This document shows positions 1-8,687 of a stretch of DNA of 64,000 nucleotides, piece by piece. The stretch's first letter is position 1. The number at the start of each line of letters is the position of its first letter. A program made the position numbers and the translations under genes. The DNA lies in assembly GCA_963715895.1 (NCBI GenBank), contig OY970284.1, positions 1,302,001 through 1,366,000 on the forward strand, given 5' to 3'. This stretch comes from JADGNZ01 sp963715895 (GTDB lineage Bacteria; Acidobacteriota; Thermoanaerobaculia; Gp7-AA8). The notes under the pieces are model-generated. The model made no database searches and was not told where the DNA came from. It saw only the letters and a program-made list of their open reading frames with translations.

Positions 1-663
1 CCTCCCGACGGCTACCTGCAGGGTCTTCGGCAGGTCTGCGACCGGCACGGCATCTTCCTCGTCTGCGACGAAGTGATGTGCGGCCTCGGCAGAACGGGAC
101 GCTGGTTCGCCGCCGATCACTGGAACGTCATACCGGACATGATCACCATGGCCAAGGGCTTGACCTCCGCCTATCTTCCGCTCGGCGCGGTGGCCATCAG
201 CGACCGCATCGCCAGCTATTTCGACCGCAACACGTTTTTCGGCGGCCTTACCTACAACGCCCACCCGATGAGCCTCGCCGCGGCGGAGGCCTGTCTGCAG
301 GTGATGATCGACGACGACACCATGGGTCACACGCAACGGATGGGCCGCGTACTATCCGAGTTGCACGCGGAGATGAAAGCGAAGCATCCCTCGGTTGGCG
401 ACGTCCGCTCCATCGGTCTTTTCGGCGTTCTCGAGCTCGTACGCAATCGCCAGACGAAGGAGCCGATGGCTCCCTTCAACGGCACCAGCCCCGAGATGCA
501 ACGCCTCGGCGCGTTCCTGCGCGATCAGGGGATGTACGCTTTCATCAACTGGAACAACCTGTTTACCAATCCGCCGCTCTGCATCACGGAGCCGCAGTTG
601 CGGGAGGCGTTCACCATCATCGATCGGGCTCTCGACATCACCGACGCCGCGGTTACTCCTTAG
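1..663 (+). CDS. Class III (PLP-dependent) aminotransferase, 5'-truncated by window edge
   Basis: The reading frame is open from base 1 to the TAG at 661-663, so the N-terminal half lies outside the window. The visible 220 residues contain the class III signatures LVCDEVMCGLGRTG (PLP-stacking Asp) and ITMAKGLTSAYLPLGA, whose Lys forms the Schiff base with pyridoxal phosphate. The closing segment NNLFTNPPLCITEPQL is the C-terminal substrate-site region. The pattern most resembles taurine:pyruvate aminotransferase-like enzymes, which move an amino group from an omega-amine or amino acid to a keto acid. The donor cannot be settled from half a protein. The family is secure; the substrate is inference. 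Confidence 0.88.
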   Translation, partial: PPDGYLQGLRQVCDRHGIFLVCDEVMCGLGRTGRWFAADHWNVIPDMITMAKGLTSAYLPLGAVAISDRIASYFDRNTFFGGLTYNAHPMSLAAAEACLQVMIDDDTMGHTQRMGRVLSELHAEMKAKHPSVGDVRSIGLFGVLELVRNRQTKEPMAPFNGTSPEMQRLGAFLRDQGMYAFINWNNLFTNPPLCITEPQLREAFTIIDRALDITDAAVTP

Positions 664-711
664 CCGCATTTCGCACGCTTTCACTTAAATCGTCGGCACT
701 CTGTACCCAGT

Positions 712-759
712 CGAGGGCCTTCTCCCCCCGCAAAAAACCGCGAGGGGAGAAGGCCCTCG
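712..759. terminator. Perfect 16-bp stem hairpin downstream of the aminotransferase gene
   Basis: CGAGGGCCTTCTCCCC (712-727) is the exact reverse complement of bases 744-759, with a 16-nt A-rich loop. It starts about 50 nt after the aminotransferase stop. No T-run follows, so it is a hairpin at a gene end and only possibly an intrinsic terminator. Confidence 0.5.
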
Positions 760-799
760 GCGAAAGGGCGTGGCAAGAAACGAAGCAATACTGTGAGAA

Positions 800-1117
800 A
801 TGCAGGCTAGACGGTGCCACGCTAAACTGCAAGGCGTGGAAGTCTCGGATGCTCTTCCCGGTGCTGATCTGATTCGCGAAGGTTTGCGCGACCTTGCTTC
901 GGGTGTGGAGTCGATCCCCTCGCTGCTCGTTCTCATTGGCGCGCCGCGCCTGCGCCGGATTGGGTTCGACGTTCCGGATGACACTCCGTACTTCCCCGAG
1001 GACCGGCTCTACGCGAAACTGGCCGAAGAGGATTCCGACTCAGCCCATTCGCGCTACAACGCCTTGATCCGCAAACTGGTGAGCTTCGAGCGGGCGGCGG
1101 AATGCGTGAAGCCGTAA
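800..1117 (+). CDS. Small conserved protein paired with a nucleotidyltransferase-like gene
   Basis: This is a 105-residue soluble protein with no signal peptide or membrane segment. It contains the conserved-looking stretches LIGAPRLRRIGFDVP and HSRYNALIRKLVSFERA. Its last 16 bases overlap the next gene, which begins at 1102, so the two are translationally coupled. I recall similar small proteins upstream of nucleotidyltransferase-type genes; this two-gene layout resembles a toxin-antitoxin module, where this would be the smaller partner. The start is uncertain: residues 1-14 could be leader, with a GTG near 836 as an alternative. No function is assigned from sequence. Confidence 0.65.
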   Translation: MQARRCHAKLQGVEVSDALPGADLIREGLRDLASGVESIPSLLVLIGAPRLRRIGFDVPDDTPYFPEDRLYAKLAEEDSDSAHSRYNALIRKLVSFERAAECVKP

Positions 1118-1623
1118 CGGAACCGCGGCTTCGCGCCTTCATGCGCGCCATCGCAGCCGAAGCTCGCGAGCCCGTCCGCGTCTACCTCACGGGGGGCGCG
1201 AGTGCCGTACTTCACGGATGGCGGGACAGTACGCTCGACGTCGATATCAGCATCGTGCCGGAGAACGATCGCCTCCTTCGCGCGATCCCCGAGGTGAAGG
1301 AGCGGCTGCAAGTCAACGTGGAGCTGGCCTCGCCCGCGGACTTCGTCCCGCCGCTGCCGGGATGGGAGGAGCGGAGCGCGTTCATCGCCCGCGAGGGCCC
1401 GATTTCCTTTCATCACTTCGATTTCTACACGCAGGCGTTGTCGAAGCTCGAACGCGCGCATCACAAAGATCTTCTGGACGTCGATTCGATGGTGCGCGCT
1501 GGTCTGGTCGATCCGAATCGGTTGTTCGACCTCTTCGAAGAGGTGGCACCTTCGCTGTACAGGTATCCTGCGATCGATCCACCTACGTTGCGTGGCGCCG
1601 TCGAGCGTCTGGCCTCGCCCTAG
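1102..1623 (+). CDS. Nucleotidyltransferase-like protein (DUF6036/AbiEii type)
   Basis: A 173-residue protein with VYLTGGASAVLHGWRDSTLDVDISI near its N-terminus. The GG motif followed about 15 residues later by DVDI is the minimal nucleotidyltransferase core, with the paired Asp residues as presumed metal ligands. A later stretch (LSKLERAHHKDLLDVDSMV) matches the K-R-x-x-K-D-x-x-D pattern of DUF6036/AbiEii-like proteins. Such proteins often act as toxins or as tRNA/protein nucleotidylating enzymes in two-gene modules. It overlaps the 105-aa gene by 16 bp, supporting joint function. The fold is likely; toxin activity is inference. Confidence 0.75.
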   Translation: MREAVTEPRLRAFMRAIAAEAREPVRVYLTGGASAVLHGWRDSTLDVDISIVPENDRLLRAIPEVKERLQVNVELASPADFVPPLPGWEERSAFIAREGPISFHHFDFYTQALSKLERAHHKDLLDVDSMVRAGLVDPNRLFDLFEEVAPSLYRYPAIDPPTLRGAVERLASP

Positions 1624-1717
1624 GGCCTGCGCGGCAGAACGATAGAGCGATGATGGTGGCCGAGCCTTTGGCAACCAGCGCAGCCGGCCGTGCCGGCCGC
1701 TCTACAATATCCGCCGC

Positions 1718-2389
1718 ATGGGGTCAGCCCTTCCGTTCATCGTCATCATCGCCGCGTACCTGATCGGATCGATTCCGTTCAGTTATCTGGTGGTGAAGTT
1801 CGTGTCGGGGGCCGACATTCGCTATCACGGCAGCCGGAACGTCGGTGCGACGAACGTGGCGCGGAACTTCGGGAAAGTGCCGGGGATCATCGCCCTGCTT
1901 CTCGACATCGCCAAGGGGTATGCGGCCGTCGCCCTGGCCAGATGGATCGTGGGACGGCCGGACTGGCCGTTCGTTGCGGATGCGACGCACGCGTCCCCGA
2001 TCTACTCCATGTCGCTGTGGATCGCGCTGGCGGGACTCATCGCCGTGCTCGCGCACATGTACCCCGTCTGGCTGCGATTTCATGGCGGGAAAGGGGTGGC
2101 CACGGCTACCGGGGCATTTCTGGCGCTCGATCCGATTGCCGTCGCGGCCGGCGTGCTCGTGTTTCTCATCGTCATTCTTGCCACGCGCTTCGTCTCTCTG
2201 GCCTCGATTCTCAGCGCGGCATCGATCCCGATCTTTCTTCGCTTCCTGGTCCATGCGCCGTTCTGGACGATCATCATCAGCACCCTGATCGCGCTGGCCA
2301 TCATCCTCAAACACCACTCCAACATTGCCCGGCTGGCGCAGGGGACGGAACGCAAGATGGGTAGCTCGGGCGGACCGAAAGAGTCATGA
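1718..2389 (+). CDS. plsY: Glycerol-3-phosphate acyltransferase PlsY
   Basis: A 223-residue integral membrane protein with about five hydrophobic helices. PlsY transfers the acyl group from acyl phosphate to glycerol-3-phosphate, giving lysophosphatidic acid, the first step of bacterial phospholipid synthesis. The family motif GSRNVGATNVAR is intact at about residues 37-48, and the second glycine-rich motif (RFHGGKGVATATGA) is present at about residue 112. The start follows from the conserved N-terminal helix beginning near residue 5. The stop overlaps the gpsA start (ATGA), so the enzyme making glycerol-3-phosphate is encoded next, a common and functionally sensible pairing. Confidence 0.95.
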   Translation: MGSALPFIVIIAAYLIGSIPFSYLVVKFVSGADIRYHGSRNVGATNVARNFGKVPGIIALLLDIAKGYAAVALARWIVGRPDWPFVADATHASPIYSMSLWIALAGLIAVLAHMYPVWLRFHGGKGVATATGAFLALDPIAVAAGVLVFLIVILATRFVSLASILSAASIPIFLRFLVHAPFWTIIISTLIALAIILKHHSNIARLAQGTERKMGSSGGPKES

Positions 2390-3387
2390 AGATCTCGATC
2401 ATCGGCGCGGGATCGTTCGGAACCGCGGTGGCCGCTGTGGCGGCGCGCTGTGGCAACGAGATCGCCCTGTGGGCACATGATCCGAACGTCGCCACGGAGA
2501 TCAGCGCGACGCGCCATAACCCGATCTATCTGCCGAGCATCGCACTCGACCAGAACGTGCATGCAACCAGCTCGCTCGCCGAGGCCGTTGGATTCAGCGA
2601 CGTGCTGTTCATGATCGTGCCGAGTCACCATTACCGCGGCGTGCTGGCACAGATGCGGCCACACCTTCGGCGCGAGGTAGCCATCGTCAGCGCGACGAAA
2701 GGGATCGAGAACGAGACCCTGCAACGGATGTCGGAGGTGACGGCGCACGAATTAGGCGGCTCGCTTCGCTCCTTCGCCGTGCTGTCAGGACCGACCTTCG
2801 CGCTCGAAATGGCCCGCGGCGATCCGACGGCCGCGGTCATTGCGTCGCTCGATCTTAAACTCGCGGAAGAGGTGCAGCATGCCTTGTCGTCGTCGACGTT
2901 TCGCATTTACAACTCGAGCGACGTCACCGGGGTCGAGCTGGCCGGTTCGCTGAAGAACGTCATCGCAGTCGCCGCCGGTGTGATCGAAGGCCTTGGACTC
3001 GGGTCGAACACGACCGCCGCGCTGATTACCCGCGGCCTTCACGAGGTGACGAAGCTCTCCGTCGCGCTCGGCGGGCGCGTCGAGACGCTGGCCGGTCTTG
3101 CCGGCATGGGCGATCTCGTCCTGACCTGCACCGGCTCCTTGTCACGCAACCGAAGCGTGGGCGTGGCACTCGGCCAGGGGAAGCCGCTCGCCCAGATCCT
3201 GTCTGAATCGCGCACCGTCGCCGAAGGGGTGAGAACATCGAAGGCCGCCAAGGAACTGGCGGACCGGCATGGCATCGAAATGCCCATCACCGCGGAGATG
3301 TACGGCGTGCTGCACCAGGGCCAGTCGCCGCGTACAGCGCTGCAGCGGCTGATGACGAGATCGTTGAAAGCGGAAGCGGCGCCGTGA
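2386..3387 (+). CDS. gpsA: NAD(P)-dependent glycerol-3-phosphate dehydrogenase GpsA
   Basis: A 333-residue cytoplasmic enzyme reducing dihydroxyacetone phosphate to sn-glycerol-3-phosphate. The N-terminal Rossmann motif IGAGSFGTA binds the nucleotide. LSGPTFALEMARGDPTA and VELAGSLKNVIAVAAGV are diagnostic GpsA motifs, the second carrying the catalytic Lys. MGDLVLTC belongs to the C-terminal helical domain. Length matches the family. It overlaps plsY by 4 bp and supplies its substrate. An 8-mer repeat hairpin lies directly after the stop codon. Confidence 0.97.
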   Translation: MKISIIGAGSFGTAVAAVAARCGNEIALWAHDPNVATEISATRHNPIYLPSIALDQNVHATSSLAEAVGFSDVLFMIVPSHHYRGVLAQMRPHLRREVAIVSATKGIENETLQRMSEVTAHELGGSLRSFAVLSGPTFALEMARGDPTAAVIASLDLKLAEEVQHALSSSTFRIYNSSDVTGVELAGSLKNVIAVAAGVIEGLGLGSNTTAALITRGLHEVTKLSVALGGRVETLAGLAGMGDLVLTCTGSLSRNRSVGVALGQGKPLAQILSESRTVAEGVRTSKAAKELADRHGIEMPITAEMYGVLHQGQSPRTALQRLMTRSLKAEAAP

Positions 3388-3392
3388 GTGAG

Positions 3393-3465
3393 GCGGTTGC
3401 GGGGTCGCGAGGTTTCGCGGTCTCGCGGTTGCCAAGGGCCCCAAACCCCGAGACCGCGCAACCGC
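3393..3465. repeat. 8-bp tandem-unit inverted repeat hairpin between gpsA and a convergent gene
   Basis: The left arm is built from degenerate octamers of the GGTTGCGG / GGTCGCGA / GGTCTCGC type. The right arm (about 3443-3465) is its near-complete reverse complement, ending GACCGCGCAACCGC. It fills the gap between two convergent genes, so it could work as a bidirectional terminator. It belongs to the dispersed hairpin family described in the findings. Confidence 0.75.
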
Positions 3466-4013
3466 TATTGCGGCGGTTTCGTCGGTGCCGTCGGCAGCGT
3501 TGTCGGCTTGACGGTCTGGATCGCTCCGCCCCCGCCCGGTGAGTCATCGTAGAGGCCTTCGGGCGTGTCGCCTTCCGCGCGCAGGGCGTTGATGGCAGCG
3601 GCATACTTCTTCTGTTCCTCGGTCTTGCGGTATTGCTCGGCGGTGGCAGCGGCTTCGGCACGGGCACGCCGCTGATCCGCGGCCATCTGCTCGAAGGTGA
3701 TTTCCGTTGATCTGCTGTTGCCGGCCGGAATGGGCGGCTGTGAGCTCGTGGTCGTGAAGTGACCGCCGTCGCGCACGAGTGTCTCGTTCGTGATGACCGG
3801 GCTCGACGACTTCCTGAGCGGGTGACTGGCTGCCTTTGCCGCGCGGACGAGCGGCGAGTCGCCGCCGGCCGTGGCGGTCTGCTGCTGCGATAGAACCACC
3901 TGGTTGTGCTTCACCGGCTGCGGCGTGGGACTCTCTTTCGCTGCCTGAGGGTCGGCTGCGTAGAGCGAAAGCGCCGCGAATGCGAGATAACTACTGATGG
4001 CAATCGGCTTCAT
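3465..4013 (-). CDS. Secreted hypothetical protein
   Basis: A 182-residue protein with an N-terminal signal peptide (MKPIAISSYLAFAALSLYAA, cleavage expected after YAA). The rest is low-complexity, rich in Ala, Thr, Pro and Gln, with a charged Ala/Glu/Arg stretch near residues 108-145 (FEQMAADQRRARAEAAATAE) that probably forms a helix or coiled coil. No known domain is recognised. It is transcribed divergently from the DedA gene, with 85 bp between the starts. Probably exported to the periplasm; function unknown. Confidence 0.7.
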   Translation of the reverse strand: MKPIAISSYLAFAALSLYAADPQAAKESPTPQPVKHNQVVLSQQQTATAGGDSPLVRAAKAASHPLRKSSSPVITNETLVRDGGHFTTTSSQPPIPAGNSRSTEITFEQMAADQRRARAEAAATAEQYRKTEEQKKYAAAINALRAEGDTPEGLYDDSPGGGGAIQTVKPTTLPTAPTKPPQ

Positions 4014-4098
4014 CGGTCCTCCGGTAACCTGTTCTAATGTTACGCTTCAGGGATCAAATTTCATGACCCTCCCCGAATCTTGCACCTTGCGGGTTTGA

Positions 4099-4674
4099 AT
4101 GACGCCCGAGCTACTGCTCCAGAAGTTCGGATACCTCGCTGTCTTCGTGGGGACGTTCCTCGAAGGGGAGACGATCCTGGTGATGGCCGGCTTCTTTGCC
4201 GAGCGCGGCTATCTCAGGCTCCCGTTCGTCATCGCCACAGCCTGCGCCGGCGCCTACTCCGGCCACGTCTTCTGGTTCTGGCTCGGACGAACGCAAGGGG
4301 TGAAACTGCTCGACCGCTTCCCGAGGATGAAGCGTCATTTCGGTAAGGGAATCCGTCTATTCGAGCGCTACGGCGCGCCGGCCATCTTCATCACGCAGTG
4401 GTTGTACGGCCTGCGCATCACCTGCGCCGTGATCATCGGCATCTCGAAAGTCTCGACGATCAAGTTCCTGCTGTACGAGGCACTTACGTGCATGGTCTGG
4501 GCGATCATCATCGGCACCGCCGGCTTCTACTTCGGCCGCGCCGTCGAACGGGTTCTCGGTCGGGCCGCGCACATTGAAAAATATGGACTGATCGTGCTCG
4601 TAGCGGCCGCGATCGGTTTCTGGGCGTATCACAAGTGGAAGGACAAGCGCGAGGACGACGCCGGCATGACGTAA
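4099..4674 (+). CDS. DedA family membrane protein
   Basis: A 191-residue inner-membrane protein with hydrophobic segments near residues 10-30, 45-65, 135-157 and 165-182. It has DedA features: FVGTFLEGETILVMAGFFA at the re-entrant loop with its acidic residue, and the G...WFWLGR segment. DedA proteins act as proton-coupled lipid flippases or scramblases affecting undecaprenyl phosphate recycling and membrane homeostasis. Family membership is well supported; the lipid handled here is not known. The gene is tail-to-tail with ppdK (25 bp gap). Confidence 0.88.
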   Translation: MTPELLLQKFGYLAVFVGTFLEGETILVMAGFFAERGYLRLPFVIATACAGAYSGHVFWFWLGRTQGVKLLDRFPRMKRHFGKGIRLFERYGAPAIFITQWLYGLRITCAVIIGISKVSTIKFLLYEALTCMVWAIIIGTAGFYFGRAVERVLGRAAHIEKYGLIVLVAAAIGFWAYHKWKDKREDDAGMT

Positions 4675-4699
4675 GCCGGACTGAGAGTCCGGCCTGCGT

Positions 4700-7441
4700 T
4701 CACCCCTCGAAGTGCTTGAACTCCAGCTCCGCCTGCGCCGCCGCGAGCCTTGCGACAGGCACGCGGTAGGGGGAGCAGGAGACGTAGTTCAATCCGCAGG
4801 TTCGGAAGAAGCGGATGGAGTCGGGATCGCCGCCGTGCTCCCCGCAGACGCCGACCTTGAGTTCTTTGTTCGTGCTCCGGCCCCGTTCCGTGCCGAGGCG
4901 CACCAGTTGGCCGACGCCCTCCTGGTCGATCGATTCGAACGGATCTTTGGGCAGGATCTTCTTCTCGACGTACTCGGGGAGAAACGAGCCGGCGTCGTCG
5001 CGAGAGTAGCCGAAGGTCATCTGCGTCAGATCGTTGGTACCAAATGAGAAGAACTCCGCTATCTGGCCGAGCTGGTCGGCGATCAAGGCGGCGCGGGGAA
5101 TCTCGATCATCGTGCCGACGATGACCGGCAGCTCGGTGCCCTGCTCCTTAAGCACCTCGGCGGCAACGCGCTGGACCATCTCCTTCAACATCGCCAGCTC
5201 TTTGACCGTCCCGACCAGCGGGATCATCACCTCGGGGCGGGCATCGATGCCGTCCTTCTTCACCTCGCAGGCAGCCTGAAAAATCGCCCGCACCTGCATC
5301 TCGTAGATCTCGGGGAACGTCACCGCCAGTCGGCAACCGCGGTGGCCGAGCATCGGGTTCGATTCGTGGAGCTGGTTCACTTTGGCGCGCAACTCGACGA
5401 AGCCCCATCCCATATCGCGAGCCACGGCGGAGATCTGCTGCTCGCTGTGCGGCAGGAACTCGTGAAGCGGCGGGTCGAGGAGGCGGATCGTGACCGGCAG
5501 GCCGTCGAGCTCGCGGAAGATCCCTTCGAAGTCGGCCTTCTGGAAGGGCAGCAACTGATCGAGCGACTTCCGGCGGCCGGCCTCGTTGCGAGCCAGGATC
5601 ATTTCGCGGACGCGGAGGATGCGATCCTCGGAAAAGAACATGTGCTCTGTCCGGCAGAGACCGATGCCCGCCGCGCCGAAGAGCCGCGCCACGCGGGCAT
5701 CGTTCGGCGTATCGGCATTCGTGCGGACGCCGAGGGTTCGGATCTCGTCGGCCCACTTGAGAAGCCGGTCGAAATTGCGGAACGTTTCGGACTGATCGGC
5801 CGGCAGCGATCCCTCCAGCAGCACCTGGATGACCTCCGAGGGCCGCGTCTCGACCTTGCCGCCGATGATTTCGCCGGTCGAGCCATCGATCGAGACCCAA
5901 TCGCCCTCTTCCAGCGGCTCGTGCCCTTCGCTCCGCAGTTCCCCTTTGCCGTAGTCGACGCGCAACGCACCGGCGCCTACGATGCACGGCCGGCCCATGC
6001 CGCGGGCGACGACAGCGGCGTGCGAAGTCAGTCCGCCGCGCGTCGTCAGAATCCCGGCCGCGCTGTGCATGCCGGCGATGTCCTCGGGGGACGTCTCGAT
6101 CCGCACGAGGATCACCGGATCATCACTATCCTTCGCCATCTGCACGGCCCGATCGGCGTTGAAGGCGATGCGTCCCGCCGCCGCGCCAGGACCAGCCGGA
6201 AGTCCGCGCCCGAGGACGCGTCCACCCGACGTCGCTTTCTGCTTCTCCTTCGTATCGAACACCGGAGCCAGGAGTTGCACGATCTGGCCGGCCTCGACGC
6301 GTGAGACGGCCTCGATGTTGTTGATGAGACCCTCGTCGACCATGTCGCAGGCGATCTTCACCGCCGCGAAGCCGGTCCGCTTGCCGGTGCGCGTCTGCAG
6401 GAGGTAGAGCTTGCCCGACTGGATGGTGAACTCGATGTCCTGCATGTCGCGGTAGTGGCTTTCGAGCTTCTTGTAGACGTCCTCGAGCTGGCCGTAGACG
6501 GCGGGCATTGTCTCCTCGAGCGACTTCTCGTGCTCGAGCGCCTGCGCTTTCGAGATCGGCAGAGGCGTGCGGATGCCGGCCACGACGTCTTCGCCCTGCG
6601 CGTTCGGAAGGTACTCGCCGAAGAAACGGTGCTCGCCGGTGGCGGGATTGCGCGTGAAGGCCACGCCGGTGGCGCAATCGTCTCCCATGTTGCCGAAGAC
6701 CATCGACTGCACGTTGACGGCGGTGCCCCAGTCGTCGGGGATCTGGTTGAGTTTGCGGTAGGTGATGGCGCGCTGGTTGTTCCAGGAGTTGAAGACCGCA
6801 CCGATGGCACCCCAGAGCTGCTGCTGCACGTCCTGCGGAAAGTCGTTGCCGCTTTTTTCGCGGACGATGCCTTTGTACGTTTCGACGAGGCCGCGCAAGC
6901 CTTCAGCGGGGATCTCGGCGTCGGTCTTGACACCGGACTTGTCTCGCAGCCCGAAGAGCTCGTGCTCGAAGTGATCCTTGTCGATCTCCAACACGACGCC
7001 GGAGTACATCTGGATGAATCGGCGGTAGGAATCGAGGGCGAAACGCTCGTCTTTCGACGAGGTGGCCAGCCCCTTCACCGTCTCATCGTTCAGACCGAGA
7101 TTGAGAATCGTGTCCATCATGCCCGGCATTGATGCGCGGGCGCCGGAGCGGACGGAGACGAGGAGCGGTTTGTCGCGGTCGCCGAACTTGCGGCCGACGG
7201 ATTTCTCGACGCGTGCGAGGTTCGTCTCCACGGCGCTCTTCAGCTCCAGCGGATAGGTCTTGCCGTGCTCGTAAAACCATGTGCAGACGGCGGTGGAGAT
7301 CGTGAAGCCGGGCGGGACGGGAACGCCGATGTTCGTCATCTCGGCGAGGCCCGCACCTTTGCCGCCGAGGATGTCCTTCATTTTGGCGTTGCCCTCGGCC
7401 TTTCCATCGCCGAAGTAGTAGACGTATTGCGGCTGCCCCAT
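4700..7441 (-). CDS. ppdK: Pyruvate, phosphate dikinase
   Basis: A 913-residue enzyme interconverting pyruvate, ATP and phosphate with PEP, AMP and pyrophosphate. The N-terminal ATP-grasp domain begins MGQPQYVYYFGDG and continues with GGKGAGLAEM. The swivelling phosphohistidine motif TTRGGLTSHAAVVARGMGRP sits near residue 470. The C-terminal PEP/pyruvate barrel carries the catalytic Cys in GVCGEHGGDP near residue 865. ATG at 7441 is chosen because it matches the family N-terminus; the open frame upstream encodes nothing PPDK-like. It is the last gene of a glyQ-glyS-lipoprotein-ppdK run, with an 11-bp gap from the lipoprotein gene. Confidence 0.97.
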   Translation of the reverse strand: MGQPQYVYYFGDGKAEGNAKMKDILGGKGAGLAEMTNIGVPVPPGFTISTAVCTWFYEHGKTYPLELKSAVETNLARVEKSVGRKFGDRDKPLLVSVRSGARASMPGMMDTILNLGLNDETVKGLATSSKDERFALDSYRRFIQMYSGVVLEIDKDHFEHELFGLRDKSGVKTDAEIPAEGLRGLVETYKGIVREKSGNDFPQDVQQQLWGAIGAVFNSWNNQRAITYRKLNQIPDDWGTAVNVQSMVFGNMGDDCATGVAFTRNPATGEHRFFGEYLPNAQGEDVVAGIRTPLPISKAQALEHEKSLEETMPAVYGQLEDVYKKLESHYRDMQDIEFTIQSGKLYLLQTRTGKRTGFAAVKIACDMVDEGLINNIEAVSRVEAGQIVQLLAPVFDTKEKQKATSGGRVLGRGLPAGPGAAAGRIAFNADRAVQMAKDSDDPVILVRIETSPEDIAGMHSAAGILTTRGGLTSHAAVVARGMGRPCIVGAGALRVDYGKGELRSEGHEPLEEGDWVSIDGSTGEIIGGKVETRPSEVIQVLLEGSLPADQSETFRNFDRLLKWADEIRTLGVRTNADTPNDARVARLFGAAGIGLCRTEHMFFSEDRILRVREMILARNEAGRRKSLDQLLPFQKADFEGIFRELDGLPVTIRLLDPPLHEFLPHSEQQISAVARDMGWGFVELRAKVNQLHESNPMLGHRGCRLAVTFPEIYEMQVRAIFQAACEVKKDGIDARPEVMIPLVGTVKELAMLKEMVQRVAAEVLKEQGTELPVIVGTMIEIPRAALIADQLGQIAEFFSFGTNDLTQMTFGYSRDDAGSFLPEYVEKKILPKDPFESIDQEGVGQLVRLGTERGRSTNKELKVGVCGEHGGDPDSIRFFRTCGLNYVSCSPYRVPVARLAAAQAELEFKHFEG

Positions 7442-7451
7442 CGCGCCGCGA

Positions 7452-8687
7452 TTATCTCCGAACTTCCACCTCGACGCTGGAGTAGATCGCCCGTGCGGCG
7501 TCGCTGGCCGGCGTCTGGCGGGGTGAATCGCTGCCGGCGGCGAGGAAATCGGTGCGCCCGAGGCCGGCGCCAAGGCTCTCGAGCGCCTTGCGAACGGAGG
7601 CGATCTCATGCTCGGCGAATTCTCTGTTGCGTTTCGCGTCGGGCTGGCGGAACTCGTGCGCCACGATGCGAAGAGGAACCGGCGCGTCGTGGATGATGCT
7701 CGCCAGAGACTGCAGCTCCTCACGGCTGGGCTCGACGAGAAGCTGGCCTGCCGGATCAAATTGCAGCGCGAACATGGCCACATGGCTGGCGCGTCGGAGC
7801 ACCGCCAGCGGGACCCCGTCGCGCGGAGCGGGGGCGGCGCAGGGGGCATGCTCGCCAAACCAGGGAATGGCGCCGAACAGCGGGATCGCTTCTTCGTGCC
7901 AGTCGAGGGCACTGAGATGTTTGCCGTCAGGCGACACGGTGAGGGCGGTGAAGCCGTAGTCGTTCCCGCGAATCCAGTTGAAGCGCCACATCCGGCCGTT
8001 TGTGCCGCCGGCGAGAAAGACCGGCAGAGGGCCCTGAGCGAGGACGCCGGTGGCGCGCCCGCCGCGCTGGACGAAGGCGGCCGCATCGCCGTTGATCGAC
8101 CAGCAGCCGTCGAGCGTAGGATCGCTCCGCGGACCGGTCTCCGTGCCGTGCGCGAAGAGCGAATGCAGGCGCACGTCGCGCACGGGATGCCTGGCGTCGG
8201 GAATCGTGACGCGCACATACGCGGCCTCGGCTGGCGCGACGTCGAGCCATTGCGCTTCGCTGACCTGCCGCCCCGTCATCGTCCCCAACGGTTGCCAGGC
8301 CGCGCCGTCCAGCGAGCGCTCGAACGTCACATGATTCGCCTGGTACGCTCCTTCGACGAGCGTGCGAAACCCGACGCGGTCGATGCGGCTCCGCGCACCT
8401 AGGGCGATCACGATCGATTGCGGATAATCGCGGGGCGGCGGCGCCCAGAACGAGCCGATCTCGCCGTCGATCGTGTAGATGGCGGAGGTGATCAGCATGG
8501 CCTCGCCTGTGCGAGAGACGATCGTCGCACCGCGCGTGATGTCGAGGAGGCTCGATTGCTCGTTGATGACGTCGGTGGGGAACTTGTCCGGGCGCTCCTG
8601 AACCGAGGCCTGCTTCGGCGCGGGACGTGCGCAACTCACGATGAGGAGCAACGGCAGAAACAGCCGTAATTTTATGGCAGGTTTCAC
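7452..8687 (-). CDS. Lipoprotein with discoidin-like and OmpA-like regions
   Basis: A 411-residue protein starting with a lipoprotein signal peptide; the lipobox is LIVSCARP, with Cys around residue 20. Residues about 60-170 look like an F5/8 type C (discoidin) carbohydrate-binding fold (IGSFWAPPPRDYPQSIVIAL, RVGFRTLVEG, YVRVTIPDARHPVRDVRLHSL). The C-terminal 100 residues (SIIHDAPVPLRIVAHEF and the repeated charged helices after it) resemble an OmpA-like peptidoglycan-binding domain ending in ASDAARAIYSSVEVEVRR. Both domain calls are by eye. It overlaps the glyS stop by 4 bp, so it is co-translated with the synthetase. Probably an outer-membrane-anchored cell-envelope protein. Confidence 0.7.
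   Translation of the reverse strand: MKPAIKLRLFLPLLLIVSCARPAPKQASVQERPDKFPTDVINEQSSLLDITRGATIVSRTGEAMLITSAIYTIDGEIGSFWAPPPRDYPQSIVIALGARSRIDRVGFRTLVEGAYQANHVTFERSLDGAAWQPLGTMTGRQVSEAQWLDVAPAEAAYVRVTIPDARHPVRDVRLHSLFAHGTETGPRSDPTLDGCWSINGDAAAFVQRGGRATGVLAQGPLPVFLAGGTNGRMWRFNWIRGNDYGFTALTVSPDGKHLSALDWHEEAIPLFGAIPWFGEHAPCAAPAPRDGVPLAVLRRASHVAMFALQFDPAGQLLVEPSREELQSLASIIHDAPVPLRIVAHEFRQPDAKRNREFAEHEIASVRKALESLGAGLGRTDFLAAGSDSPRQTPASDAARAIYSSVEVEVRR

Noticed and set aside
7442..8218. N-terminal extension of PPDK by about 259 codons
   Set aside because: The extension lies antisense-frame within the lipoprotein gene, is Arg/Ser/Pro-rich, and has no PPDK homology; ATG 7441 gives the family start.
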